Shown: positions 40,501 to 54,000 of the stretch, one piece after another | Layout of the letters: the number at the start of each line of letters is the position of its first letter | Position numbering within the stretch: position 1 is the first letter of the stretch | Origin: Neelides folsomi | Lineage: Eukaryota > Arthropoda > Collembola > Neelipleona > Neelidae | DNA length: 64,000 bases | Reading direction: 5' to 3' | Assembly (NCBI GenBank): GCA_034687125.1 | Contig: JAQGBZ010000022.1 | Location: 124,001 to 188,000 of the forward strand | The notes under the pieces: generated by a model | Database searches by the model: none | What the model saw: the letters and a program-made list of their open reading frames with translations, nothing else | Told to the model about the DNA's origin: nothing | Made by a program: the position numbers and the translations under genes

Positions 40501-41917
40501 TCCCCATTTGTCTCTCCTTCTTGGAGCCAGGAGCCAATAACAACATTGGCACTTTTCACAACTCTGGAGCCTCACCAATTATAACTCACTTCAAGTTATA
40601 AATGAAAGGAGATGCTGTCAAAATCCCCACTGAAATCTGATCCCACCAAATAGCGTTCAAATTATCTAAATATTCCAACTTCAATGCCCATTACCCAATA
40701 TGACTCAATTTAACTGAATATGCACATAAAATTATTGCTTATCTCATTCAAAATCCTCTCATGGGGATCATTAACTTTAACTCATTAATGAAACCAATAA
40801 CAATTTAAATCTTTGACCTTTCCCTTATGTGGTCATTATCGATCTATCAATCTATCAAGAATCGTTTAAAACAAACAAGTGGTGATTGAAAGTAAATAAA
40901 AGGAAAATATGAAAAAATTGACTTTACCTGTTCGTGTTTCTTGAGATAGGAGAGTCGAGGAAATGCTTTGTCGCAGAATTGGCAAGCGTAGGGCGTTGAT
41001 TCCGTTGGGCCGATAGTAAAGTTGACCTCTTGATCATTCCCTTCGGTCGTGGCGGAGTTTGGGGTAGCGCAGGAGCTAGGCGAGAGGGACACCAATTCCT
41101 CGTCTGCCGTCTCCGAGTTCCAAGAGAGGCTTGGGTCAGTACCCAGGGTATCTGCCAATACAATCAATCATTTCCGCTCTGAGGAGTTTATCAACCGCCC
41201 TTCCGCCGATTCCTCAACCATTTGTACTTATTAATCCACACATTTACTCCCCACAAACGCTAACCATGAAACACGCAAGAACTCTAAAGTAAACCTTATG
41301 GAGTAATCCCCAACTTATCAAAAATGAGTTTCAGCTCCCTGAGTTGACACTCCCACAGTTTCTTGAAAAACATTGTGATTAAACACCACAAAGTTATCTT
41401 TTTCTCAAGAACCCTCCGCTGACAAATTCTGAAAGCAAAACGAGCTGATGTAAAGAAACAACGCGGCCAAAATGTGCGATTCTCTATGGTCATCCCTCTT
41501 ACAAACTTATGTTAGTAAATAATGTGGATTTGTAAGAGAAGAAAGTAAAACAATTTGCGATTACACCTTTTGATGATTCCTCTTAATTGTAAAAGTTAAA
41601 CAAATACACGCAGAGTAATTAATAACTTTCAGCATGAGGTGATTGCGAAAGGGAAAGAACCGCTTTGCTTTTAATTGAAAAATCTTTCGCTCTATAAAAG
41701 TCTGAACGAAGGCTGATGAGAAACGAGCTCTACTTTTCTTTCATTTTTTAACTTCACCTCTTAGCTCTCAATTCACGCAGACTTTAAAGATCCTCTCCAC
41801 ATCTAAGGCCTGAATGCGAAATGAGTATTGTTTGGATATCGGAGTCGAAAATTTACCTGTAGTTTCTTTGTTCGCTTGAATCTTTTCAATAAGAAGCTCT
41901 AGTTTGCTTGAGTTCCC
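34578..41917 (-). CDS. ZNF423/ZNF521 (OAZ) homologue, 5' end not found
   Basis: Multi-C2H2 transcription factor. In animals this family partners EBF/Olf proteins and, for ZNF423, SMADs. Exons, 5' to 3': 41917-41857, 41151-40928, 39835-39693, 39051-38847, 38628-38397, 37903-37548, 37305-36787, 36371-34578; phases agree, about 1177 codons with the stop. About 24 fingers are seen. Diagnostic runs: [20 protein letters not shown] joined to [47 protein letters not shown] with [62 protein letters not shown]. Finger order matches vertebrate ZNF423, but the block around exons 38628-37548 has about half the fingers I recall there. One Cys-rich unit (CCVCL ... YLCSNC) is degenerate, as in vertebrates. 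A basic stretch [13 protein letters not shown] may be the nuclear signal. The C-terminal tail of about 120 residues is Gly/Ser-rich then acidic. The N-terminal exon with the family's MSRRKQ motif was not found. Confidence 0.9.
37785..37814 (-). repeat. Ten-alanine tract in the zinc-finger gene
   Basis: Ten consecutive GCN codons using GCA, GCG and GCT encode poly-Ala between the exon start and the finger [10 protein letters not shown]. The mixed codons argue against a recent slippage expansion. Confidence 0.85.
39836..40927 (-). other. Intron of the zinc-finger gene
   Basis: A 1.1-kb intron separating the finger ending in HEQ from the one starting at SHSDQ, in phase 0. Base composition is more balanced than in the protease array. 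No internal exon was seen. Confidence 0.6.
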
Positions 41918-44374
41918 CTTGAACAACATAATTAATTGGAGGGAGAGCCTCCACCGCGTTCTTCCATCTTCCTCCACTCCACTAACACATCTACTTATCA
42001 ATCTCAATCAGTTGTCAGCTTCTAGCTCGAATTACACTTAATATCCATCACTCACTTTAAAGACAAATTATGTGTTGTAATGCGTACACCGAACCGCACA
42101 AGTCCCAATGTGAAATTCAATGTTTTTGATACGTATCTCTCCAACTGGGACTCGATCGGGAAAACGAGTTGAATTGGAATATATTAAATGATCAACTCTC
42201 AATTGCGTATTTATCTCTGAAGGATCTGAAGTATGTATAGGGACTATGGAAGCTGAGCGACTCCCGCTCTACGCCCGCAAAGATAAAATTCCAAGAACGT
42301 GTATGTGTGGGAGTTTGGTGGTGGAAGAACCACTTGTTGTTCCACGTCGGGAGTTCGTGTGCGGCGAGGGCCCTTGCTCAATTCCGAATGATGAAGAAGT
42401 CAAGCGAAGGGAGGCTGGGTGGTTGACAGGGTGGGAGCGGGGCTGGGGAGGTCAATCGATCAACCTCAGAGGGAGAGTGAGTGAGTCAGAGTCCTTGGAA
42501 GATAAGATGCCCCACTGTGCCTTACTACTCGGACTCAAGAGACGAGGAGGAGCGGAGGGAGCCGGCTGAGAGGAGAACCCACACTGGGACAAAACCTTTT
42601 CGCCCGACCTCCCTTCCACTCAATCCTCTCCCACCCACCGGCCCCGTCCCTCTAAGGACCAACTCCCCGGGCGCCCCGACCCGCCCCGGGTCACCCAGCC
42701 CACCACATTACACCCTCCTAAGACAATGGCTCCAGGTGCTGGAATCAGCCCTTTATCCAATACTATATATTAAATTGCCCGTAATCTCACAACCTCCACT
42801 CACATCTCATCCTCTTCTTTCAATTACTGAAAAAGCCAAATGCCAAATTGACATCCTTTTCCAGTAAAGCACAATTATGACTTCGTCCTTATTTCCTTTT
42901 TATTCTAACAACGTCATCTGCTCTTTTTCACTTCACAACCTCTCTGTCAGATATTGTCATACCTGCCACCACATACGGGGAAGAAAGGTTAAGCTATGAC
43001 AAGAGGAATATTATTGAATGGGATAATTTATTTGAATGATTTACATGATTGGTTCCTGATGCTGCACAAAATTCGAGGCTACCAAATGAGAGGTAATTAA
43101 ACGTGAATAGTAAAAGTTGATCAGAGATGTGTCACCAGATAGGTAAGTGCTTCGGCATGGTCCATACACCAGAGGAATGGCTGATTGGGAGCAAAGGGAG
43201 TCTGTTTATTCTAGTGGGAGGAAGGATGGTTAAAAAGGGTGGGCGCCGAGGACGTGTACGGCGGCATGAGAGGAATAGCACACCTGAATAATCATCATCA
43301 TTAATCGAGGGATGATGGGTTGGAATATGAGTCCTATTTATTTAAGAGTCTCCGTCGCCAACGGGAGGGACAAAGGGCAGGATGTGGAGAAGTTCATAGG
43401 TGAGCAGGTGGTCACTGTCACTCGACCGACACAATGCCTTGTCTCCCCGTCCAAGGGAAAAGCTCATCATCATCATCATTATAACGAGAGGGAGATTATT
43501 CAATTGTGAGCTCCCGATGAGGAAATGGGGAATAAATGATGGGTCCTAATAACTACCCCGCCATTTTAATCACGATCCTCAATTCCAGCCAAACAAGGTT
43601 TCAAATTCCCTATGCCTTCACTCATTTCAAGAAAATAATGGGATATCTCCATTCACCTTCCATTACTTTGTTGTCCTATCGGGATGTTATGTAGGTATTG
43701 ATACAATTCACAAAAGGTCTTCCTAACAAGAACATTGTTGTGCAGACATTCCCTGCTATAAATACAAAACTTAATTAATTGGAAACGGTATACTTCTACC
43801 AATTTTGACTCAATTTTTAATAAAAAAATCAAAATAATATAACATTTCATGATTTCACTTCATATCACCTTAAATACCAATATAGGTATTATAAAATCAA
43901 TCTGCAAATACTGAATTATATCATGCAGTTAATACTGGAGTGATATACTCGCAATTGTGAAGTTATATAACAATTTATATATTTTATAGTCTTTTTCGAA
44001 AATTTGGAAATGTTCAAGTTTAAAGCTTGTGAAATTAGCCCGAATGTGCTCAATTCCTCAACAATTGAATGGGTAATTTTGGACCCAAGTTTGTCAATTG
44101 GAATACGGAGTAGGATTGACAACCGTTCACAAGTACAGAGCCTTTTCCTTCTATCTGTATACGACTAATGTACATAAGTAGCATTTATGCACAAAATGAA
44201 AATAATAGAAAAGGAATTTGCGATTCATGACTCGGTTGGAAATTGGCAAGCCTCCGACCCAGAATGAGTCTCTGAATGGGGAGCCTCAAAGCGAGTGAGC
44301 ATCGAGGAACGTGATGGAAATAAAGGGCGTGAAATGGGAGGTAAAAGTGTGAATGGACTCGCTTTGTTCCCCAC
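41918..44374 (-). other. Probable intron upstream of the zinc-finger exons
   Basis: If the tentative exon at 44375-44521 is real, this 2.46-kb stretch is an intron. It has a GC-rich part at about 42240-42700 with C-runs and open but unrecognised frames, and a short CAT repeat at about 43467-43480. Confidence 0.4.
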
Positions 44375-44521
44375 TTGACTGAACGGTCCGGGTCGACTCC
44401 GAGCCATTCGGAGTGTAAAGTCAATGATGTCGTTCCTCAAGGGTTCATCATTGTCATCGTCAACCGGAGAGTCACCAGGTTGGATTGAGGAGAGTTGAGA
44501 CCAAGTAGCGGTTTCCTTCAC
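44375..44521 (-). CDS. Tentative upstream exon of the ZNF423/521 homologue
   Basis: An open 147-nt block with an acceptor (GCGTAG) and a plausible donor (CAA|GTGGGG) encodes 49 residues, phase 0 at both ends, and so joins the exon at 41917 without a shift. The product is acidic and polar: SSIQPGDSPVDDDNDEPLRN, then IIDFTLRMARSRPGPFSQ. Vertebrate members also have an acidic segment before their first CQFC finger, but I see no residue-level homology. It could be a chance open frame. Confidence 0.4.
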
Positions 44522-47500
44522 CTACGCACACATTCACATTGCCACCACTGTCACAGAAGTCACATTCTCCTTCTTCCTTAATCAAACTGCAGTTTCATCG
44601 TGAGAGAGAATCAACTTTCTTTCCACACTGACGACGACCTGACGATCCCACAATCCCCCTTTTCAAACTCTTGGTATTATGTGCAAGCGAGGGCTCCGAT
44701 CTGCCCGACCTACCAGACCTCTCTATGAAAATGAATCCCATCCACACATTATAAACACATCAAAACAGTGTCTCTTAATTGAGCTTATCTCTCATATCAT
44801 GCAAAGATATCCCTCAAACCCAATGTGATGATGGTGAAGTTGAATGGACGTTCTTGGAGAAGGAAAAGCCCCTCAGAGGAACTTGCCAATTGTTGGAAAT
44901 TACTTTGTATAGGGGTTGAATGAAGCTTCTGTAGGAGCTACTTACGCCAACAATGATGTAGGAAGATCTTCGTGGAGCGATTGAAGCCTCCCTCGTATCT
45001 CCCAATTAAACCTGGCTGGGCTTCCTCAATGGGTCTCGATGCATGTAGGTGGTGTGTGTAAATTATAATGTTGTTCCTGAGCCATTGAAGCCGAAGTAAT
45101 TGAATTGGCCCATTCACTCCTCCTCAGAGTGAATAGGAGACGACCCAAACACGCGATACGGGCAAACCTTCATTAAGTGTATTTATACACACTCTCAGAG
45201 GGAAGGATTATTTACACATGCACTCGAACTCATTTTCAACACCTTATTAAGGTTCAGTTGAAGACTATTCCTCATCCAACTTCATCCTGATTGATATGCA
45301 CATAAGAGCTGAAAGGTCCTTCGGCCCTAAGCATTTATCGCCTCTATTACCTTACTATTTACCACTAATGCAGTCTGCATTGACAATTGAGGAATAATGC
45401 TCCATTCATTTGGTAAATACGCAATCAATATTTTAGCTCATTTTTGTATTCAGACATCTGAAGCGTCTGGGTGCTGAGCATACGATAAATAATCCACACA
45501 ATGAATGCCGTCCCTTGTTAAACTTTGAACTTAAGAAATAAAAATAGTACACCCATTGTACGCATAATGATAATACCCTATTCATTTTCTCATTCAACAC
45601 TAATAATTGCATTCATAATGACCCTCACTGTGAGCGACACAATGGAAACACTTGAGCACAGAAGTTGCCTAGAATAAACGGCAGTTAAAAAATAAATACA
45701 TATATGGTTGACCATAGCATGGAAATGAACATGAAAACTCCCTACCATTCATTTTCAACTTTTTCAATGTGTATTAAATATTCAAAGATACTCGTTAACA
45801 GTTTAAATGCTGACACATGATTCAAATTCAAATTGATTTGTTTTGAATTAAAAAATAGTTTAAATGCCGATAAAGGGTTTATAAAACGAGAAACGAGTTG
45901 TTGGTATTAGTCAAAAGGACAAAAGCATTATTACCAAATCCCTCAAACTGCCCTCAATGCCTCAAGGGAGGAAAGGAAGGTTATGAGAAGGAACCAGCGG
46001 TGAGCGGATTAAGACATTGGCGAGATAAACTCAACTTTCAACATCCCATAATTCCAAAGTAATCACCTGAATTGGGCATAAGTCTCCTTTAACCTCAACA
46101 TTCTGAAGGGTGGGGGAGCGAGGCGGTTGAATGGGCTACGAGGTGTGCGAGCATGTGAGTCGCTGATTGACACGAGCGTCTCCGCCAGCAGATCCGGCCC
46201 ACCTCCAAGGAACAAGCAGCTCCGCCACAAAACCTCCATTACCTTTTGCAATATACCAATTCATAAGGATAATGGTTATTGGGTGTAGAGGAATGTGGAG
46301 GAAGAGACTCGGACATATTTTAAGAGCGGCCCCAAGCTCCAACAACGCGAGAGCAATTGGGGATGGGACTGTTAATGACGGAACTCGCATATATCCAACT
46401 CCACTCGCATGATTTCAGGTAATTCAAAATGGAATTAAGGGGAGAAATGAGGTTTGAGAAAAACAAAGTGGTTTGGAAGGAATGAAGTCTCGCCTTTTCC
46501 CTCATCCCCAACAGATATCACACACAATTTTGTTAATTTCTTTACATGCCAATGAACGCAAAAATGCCAATTGAGAGGTTGCCCAAAGTTTGTGTATACC
46601 TTGGTCTATTGGGCAGATTAACCTCTTTACTCCTCATTCCAATCCGTTTAAACTCGACACGAAGGCTCAAAGACCATTGATAGAAAATAATTACTTTTGA
46701 CTGGTTCAGATATTACTAATCAATTCAGGATATGAACGAGAGCTTCTTTTAATATGGAGGAAATGTTCAAACAATCGAATTAAAGGGTCAGAAAAAGTTA
46801 AAGTTCCCATTACTTGAAATTCATACCTTCTCAATTAGCGCGGGCTAGGTGTGATTTATGAAGGGAAAACAGGAGATGAAGGAGAATAATGACAATAATG
46901 TGGAAACTTGCAATTATCTGCCTTTGAGAATGCATTGAACAAAGTATCAAATCCCGTCTTAAACCCAAGTTAATCCAATTGGAATTGGAGAGAAATGAAG
47001 GGAGGCGAGAGCACGATTTTGGTCTAGCGGTAAAACGATACTTTGAGTCCCCCATTACACCTCAATTGCGAGTAAGGACATTTTAAAAATTCGAGATGGT
47101 GGATGGCCATTGGCACTTTGAAGCAAGAGTGAGACAAATGACCAACCACGCCCTCCGTCCGCACTTTTTCTCCTTAAAGGAGAAAGAATAAGCGATCCGG
47201 ATCAGACTCAGCTCATCAAGTCGACCAGCAATTACACCAACATATCGCCAAGTTCGTTGAACGGAGACCCGAAATCCACCAGCGGTGGTGGAAAAGTTGA
47301 TGATGACGAACCCAACGTGTCCCGCTCGTCCCATGTCCCCGCCTTCCTCGTTTCTTGTCTCAATGGTCGTCACAGCGTTCAATTCCTCCTCAAAAAGCGG
47401 AAGAAAAAGCGGAGTGTTGGATAGTTTAAGAGTAAAAATGGTTCAAGAGGTATTTACTGCCCATTGGTGAATTTGTGATTGGCGATACATGGGGGATTTG

Positions 47501-50500
47501 GTGGAGTAAAAAAAGGAGTCCTATCCACATGTCCTCGTTGAAAATGGGTATTAAAAATCGAACACTTGGTCCGCTTGTAAAGGAAAGGGAGGAGTGAAGG
47601 GAAACGATCCGGAAAATTATCCGCGATGAATTCCACTTTGAATAGGGGAGCCCCACATTGTCACTCCGCGGCGTAGAAGAAAGAGAGTTGGAATGTGAAG
47701 GAGGCGGCCGAAGGATGACAAAGGCAATTAGAGATACATGGAACCGATAGCCGGCCATTAAGTTCTTCCCTTGTAAAATCAATCTACCTTATGAATCTTG
47801 AACAGGCCTCGAGGGGCGAATGGGAGAACGCCCGAGATTTCAACTGCCCACCGCCAAAGACTTGGGCCGGCATAGGCGCTAATGACTCCTTTCAACAGGT
47901 TATGTTTAGCACGCGTGGTTAGCGGCGGGGTTTCAGCTCCCTTTGACTTCGCACATTACAATGGAGGGCCTTTACAAGAAATCTAAATTTATGAAATTAT
48001 TCAGTGAAGGGCATATGTGAAAAGGGCTCAGGGCAAGCCCTGACTCCTAAATCGATCGCACATCTTTTCTTCTCTTCAATTTGGGTGTGAACACTTGGGT
48101 CCCGAAGACACTTGGGAGCTAAGGAGAAGACAGAGGTTCTGTGAGTGAGACAAGGGTTCTCGGGCCCCTCACGACCTCATGGATTATTTTGCTCAGCCAG
48201 ACCCTCGGAATTTGAGCATTATTTTTTAGGGGAAGCTCAACAGAGTGTGATGAATTAGAATCTGGTTACGCCATTGGGATGCAGGTAGCCGGGATTGATG
48301 GGAGTGGAGTGAAGGGGAAAAAGTCCTTTTTAAGGACAAGAGTGATGAAATAGGCTCGTTGGAGGAGGAGGAAATTTTTTAACTTTCTGCTCCTCTACTT
48401 GGGAAAGTGGAGTGGCCGAGATGGAGGAGATAGATAATTGTGGAAGGTATGGGCGAGTGAGCTAATCCATCAATGGCCAAGTCACCGGAGACTCCCGAAC
48501 AATGTGGGGAGGATTCGTAGGATCAGATGTGGAGCCTCCTCCATCACTCACAAAACACCCAAAGTCATAAGATCTCATATTCGAGCAAGTCTGACCTCCG
48601 CTGACTCCGCAGTTCCCCATCAAAAGCCTCAACTCTCAAGGGATTAACTCAAAGGTCAAGATGAGATGTGAAAAATTCCTACCGAAAACTGATATTTTCT
48701 CCTCCTTATAAGCCCTAAGTATAAACGCTCCCTTTCCGAGCCTCGCTCACAAAGTTGTCCATGAGAGGCTGAACAACTCCTTCACCCCTCTTTTATTCCT
48801 TAAACCAACGTAATTGTAATACGAGCTCCCAAAGTCCCATTTTTAGATGAAAAGTACCCATCCATTATGTATCTGTTGATAATACGGTTGAAATCTGAAT
48901 AGAAAACCTGAGGTGGGATAACGAGACTGTGAAATGATCCATGAACACTCTCCATACATAAAAAAGAATTGATGAAGGTGGTGTGGTGGTCGACGTGGCT
49001 TCCCCCTTCATCCTCTTGGATAGGACCAGGATGAGGTGGCTTCAAGCAGAGGGTTGATTGCTGGGGCCGGGTGAGATGGCAAGTGTGACTTGTCACTCTG
49101 TTATTTCTTGGAACGGCAAACCGCAGTGGTTGAGACTTTTGTAAGCCCGAGGATAAGGAAGGCTCCTTCATCCAGAACAAAATTGGTCGGTCGACTCGAC
49201 ACCCAGAGAATAAGTCCAATAATTCCCCCACTTCCCACTCACGATTCCTCATCCCAATGATACACCAAACAGACTCCATGAGCTATTACGATCGTGTTCT
49301 GGACCATGAAAACGCTACACGTGTGAACTGTACCACTCCATGTATGTAATTCAAAATGATTCTGCACCTCGACAAGGAGTGAAATTTGTGTAGCGGAGCC
49401 GCCCTTTGCTCCCTCACTTTCCTAATGGGCCCAAGATGAGTGATTAGAGTTAATGGTAGGTTTCATCTCCCTCTTTCCTCCACCGGAGCCCAATCCTCCT
49501 ACAATGATACCTTGGAGCCAAATCCCACTGTCAGCAACCACCATTTTTATGTCTCTATTAAATTTTTGGAATATGGAGGAGAGATGAGAATGAATCCCTC
49601 GGAGCTCCACTCAGTCTGACCCACATTATCTCAGAGGGGTATGGGAAGCTGCATGGGAAACTGAGGAGTTGGGACGAAGAGGAGTAATGGATTTCTATTC
49701 TTGGGAGAAAAGGTCGTGATATACCCGTACCGATTTGATTGGGCTCAAATTAAGGAAGAACAAAGGAGCAAAGTTCGTGGGTCTTCTGTTGAGAAATTTC
49801 TTTTTCATCCCATTCCTTCAAAATGAGTTCACGATTGGATTGACTCCGCGCTTCCCGGCTCCTTCCAAACTCCTATCAACCCCATCAGCATACTCTTTTA
49901 TCTGGAGGAAATTAGCTCAAAAAAGACAATGGAGACTTGATCCACATCTACGGCGGAAGAGCTTAAAGAAAATTCGAAGATCTCGTGAACCCACCTTCCC
50001 CAACTTTCCTCTTGATTCCACAATTAGCCAATCTTAAGCCCAATGAAAGGAATTCTCCTCAAGATGACTTTGGGAAATTTAGAATCCTCTTGAGAGCTTT
50101 TGCCTTGGCTCTCTTGGGTCATCAATGCAGAGAAGGAAACGAGATATTTCACATTCACATGGTCCTCAATCTTCCACCTGTCAATGGGAGAATTGTTCAT
50201 TTTCTCCCTGGTTCAAGTGGAGTTAAGAAGTCAGGTCGGGTGAGGGAAGAGAGTCATTTGAAAAAGAGACATTCCACACCTTGAGACCAGCGAGCCCAAT
50301 TTACCTCCTTGGAGTCCGTGTGAGCTCCCATTGTGAGTTCTGGGTAAGAGGTGCCCCTGTCCCTCCACCGGGTCTCATAATTCATTGGTGAAAGGGAATT
50401 TGGACATGTTGGGCAGAGAGGAGGATTGAGGACTCCCAAAGAGCCTTGCGTGGGTGGCGAGGAAGAATAGGACCCGAGACCCTGGGTGTCAAGAGTAAGT

Positions 50501-53500
50501 CAAACAGAGAGAGGAAGAGGTTTATCAGATCGACTCCTCCACCTCCACCATTGAAGGCGAAGCAAACAACACACCCTCCCATTGAGGAGCCCCCTCCGAA
50601 TCTGTAACATCTTCTTCCACTTATTATTCGGAGCCTTCTCGGGGTGGTTGGTGGGGCCCAGGTGGGATCTCGGCGCTCGAACCCCCTCTGAGCCATTCTC
50701 ACTCCCCTTAACCCCGGATTCCTCAAACTGGCTTCTCCAGTTCCACAATTGAGCCATCTCACTCTCTCGACCCTCGTTGTAAATCCTTCCTCCACAATTT
50801 GCATGTTGTAAAAGATGAGGAAATTTGCAAAGGCTTTTAAACACTTTCAAAGTGTGCCAAACACCATAAAGGCCAAATCCCATTCTCTTGATCCATACAA
50901 TTTCTTCTACCAGCTCAGTTGGGAATCACAGGAGCAAAAAGTACTGTAAAGCAGTGAAATTTCGGCCCTAAAATTCCATAAACTCTTATTTAACTTCACA
51001 AGTGGAAGTTCTATTGAGTTAGTGCTTTAAAGTAATTCGAGCTATTTGTCGCCCCACGCGACGCCACACGTTCGTCATCCGCTTATAAGATATCTGTACA
51101 TGAACTGATAGGGAAGCACGAAGTTCTGCTTAGGTACGTATGGTATATTGGAGAAAATGAATGGGGGAAGTTGGAAGTGAGGAATTGTCTTAGGAATTTG
51201 CCCAATCTCAACGAAGAATGGGGAAAAGGCGAGCAATAAACTCAGATTCGCTCATCGTGTCTTACACGAAGGATGGCTTCAACTGGGGGTTTTACGAGCG
51301 GAGATCCGCTTCCCCATGTTTCCCCAAGGTTTCCCAGAGTGTTCCAGTGGATTTTCCAAGAAATCGGACAGGGACTTCCAACCCTACCCGATCCTCACGC
51401 CACTAACATCCCTAATCCAACCCTATTTATCTCAGGGGTCTGTATACAAACAAAGAGGTTGTGAAATAAAAAAACCAACCATGGGGAGTTCATTACTTGA
51501 TATTTCTTAAACTTCCCTTCCTGAGATGAGAATCAAGACATCAAGAGATGAGAGGGCGATTGAAGGGAGAAATGAAGATATTATAATTGCGTGATACTTG
51601 CTCATCAATTGAGTTAAACCTTCACCCTTATCAAAATTTGGGAGGCGACCGAAAAGCGTATATTGGAGCGCTTTCCATGTAAAACTACTTATAAAGGTTA
51701 TAGAGAAAGGGACACGGAGGAACTGCCTAATGATTTTTTCCGGGAGCGGTGGGATAAAAAAGTGACAAATCTCTTCCTGCCATGGGCATATTGGCCCTGT
51801 CATTCATTTCCCTCATTCACCGGCTTTTCAAATTCAATGAATTTCTGTGTGCCACCCTTGGATATACACGGAACCCTTTGCGGCCTTCCCATACTCATTT
51901 CTCAGAAACTGGAACCCATATGTGTAGTACACATACATGCGAGTACTTACAACCATAAAACATACATGGATCCTCTCGTAAACATAACAAGTTTATTAGA
52001 AGGCCCCGCTTCTCCGACCTGACGAAGTTACAAAGCCCACGGGCGGCACTCCACTTTTTCTCCCTCCGCTTAACTAGAATTTTACTATTATTAGTATGGA
52101 TGTACACTCGCCCGAGTACAAAGAGTTGGAATGAGGAGAGTAATGGAAATATTATTACTTAATGTACTACAACTGCTTATAGGTGAATTCTTGCATTTGA
52201 ATGAGGGACGGATGATGAAGATGAAGTAATTCGTGGGTATAGGTGAAAGGATTGGGAGCTTGAGAGGGTTCCGACTGCTCCCTTGGAATTTGGATGATGG
52301 ATTCGAGCCGGATGAGAAGATGAAATGACAAGTTGAGGCAAAGGAGTCCATTCCGACTCATCCACTCTCTCATCCTCAACAACTCTGAAATTCCCATTAG
52401 GTCTCCCTCGCCGGTGCCCTGGAGGAGGAAAGGTAATAAAAGACATTTTAGCAGACTCAATAAGTCACTTCAGGATCCACACTGAGGGAAACATTGATTT
52501 TTAAAATGTCGAGTGGGCGATTATTGTGTCAAAGTAAGATGGTATCTGGCAGCTCCTCCTTCCTCAGTGCTTATGAAGTTCCACCGTTCCGCAGATGATG
52601 CCTTTATGTGTGAATTCCCTTGCATAACCTCATTGTTCTCCAAAGGCCTGTCTCCTCAGTGACAGGCTAATGGAAGTGACCAAGAGATTCGAGACAGCCG
52701 CTGCCTCCGCCCAAGGAACCTTCCACAAGACTCGACCATTTGGGCCCCTGGGAGTCGGAGAGGAGGGAGAGCCGCCCGCTAATGGCTTTCGAATGTCAAA
52801 GGTGTTAATGGGTCCATAATTTTAATCGTATCGCATGTCCGTTCCCTCTTCCCTCATCCCAAGTGAATGAAGACCTCGAGCCCCACCTGACTCGCCCGAT
52901 GAAAGGAATGAAAGGTGAGAGAGGAGGGACGTCCTTAAAATCCTAAAGGTGAGGGTGAGCTCCTAAATGCTCTCCAACCTTTTCTCTCCCTCCTATTTGG
53001 ACATCTCGTCGTCCTTCCATATCTTCATCTCTCGTTGGGTAAGGTCCTGGCTTTTGTACTTAAAAAGAGCACTCGAGGAAACACATGGCCACTTGACAAA
53101 TTCGTCAAGGATAATGGCTCAATCCCCCGAACAGCTCCGAGTCACTCCCAAACCAATTTTAACCCTTAAGTCTTCACTCGAGAGGCCTCGTAGAATATAA
53201 GGTGAAGCTTGACATTTCTCTTTCTCTCCCTAACTACGTTGGTTGGAGAAGGCGTGTGCTTCCAGCACAATGCTCAAGATTCTCCCATTTCCCATTATCG
53301 CCACGGCTCTCGGCTTGACCTTATTCTTTGGCATTTTGAGAGTGATGGTTCGCGAGGGAGTTGGCAGTTCCCTCCGCTTCGTCCGACCCACGAAGGAAGC
53401 ACTTAGCTGGGTCCAAAGTTCACCGTGAGAACTCGGGGCGAATCTGCTGCAGAGGTGGATAGAGGTGGCGGCGGAGCTTGGGGAATTTATGGAGTTAGGG

Positions 53501-54000
53501 AAAATGAGGAGTTGAGGATGCTCCGGGAAATAATTGCAAGTTTGGTAAGGCGAGAGCAGGTGGATGGAATAGAAGGATTAAATGTATTCCGTGCTCTACT
53601 TGAGTGTAATATATGATTCCATATTTCATGGCGGGGAGGGAGGCGGTGAATCCCGGCGGATTACGTAGTGGAAATAAATGTGTGAGGGAGTTGGGCAGCC
53701 CAGTGGAGGAGATTATCTTCTTCCTCCCGCCTCCTCTCGCCCCACCTCCACTCAGAAGACATTGAATATTTCATACAGGTGAAATCCACTCTGTCCAACT
53801 CCTCCCGGACGCGAGGCTCGGCATACTCCATCATAACTGGGCGGCATGAGGAGATAAGAGCGACACTTGGCCGCTGGTCCCACGGGACGAGGACCAGAGA
53901 CTGGTGCTTCTTCCAATTTCACTACGTTTTAATGAATTATGAACCCGGGTTTTATGAGGAGATCAATATCCATCCTCTGCTCCCGCACTCACACGTCCCT
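44522..54000. other. Gene-poor, GC-raised region, left part
   Basis: No supportable gene. Several frames above 100 codons exist (for example 48800-49279 and 50382-50883, both - strand), but they match no family, are Pro/Arg/Ser-rich and overlap open frames on the other strand. Visually the DNA has fewer long A/T runs and more G/A- and C/T-rich blocks than 1-34 kb. If the zinc-finger gene starts beyond the window, this is intron. Confidence 0.45.

Noticed and set aside
42560-42610. + strand frame reading THTGTKPF, like a C2H2 finger linker
   Set aside because: No Cys-Cys or His-His pairs surround it, and the zinc-finger gene is on the other strand. Chance match in GC-rich DNA.
43467-43480. 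Short CAT trinucleotide repeat
   Set aside because: Only about four to five units; ordinary microsatellite.
47015-47090. tRNA A-box-like word TGGTCTAGCGGT
   Set aside because: No convincing B box (GGTTCGANTCC) or acceptor stem pairs with it at tRNA spacing.
47900-47945. Second A-box-like word GTGGTTAGCGG
   Set aside because: No B box or cloverleaf found; a tRNA-derived SINE cannot be supported.
48800-49279. 159-codon open frame, - strand
   Set aside because: No recognisable domain, biased composition and several competing frames; consistent with chance in GC-raised DNA.
50382-50883. Two overlapping - strand open frames of 127 and 140 codons
   Set aside because: They overlap each other in different frames, are Trp/Arg/Gly-rich and match no family.
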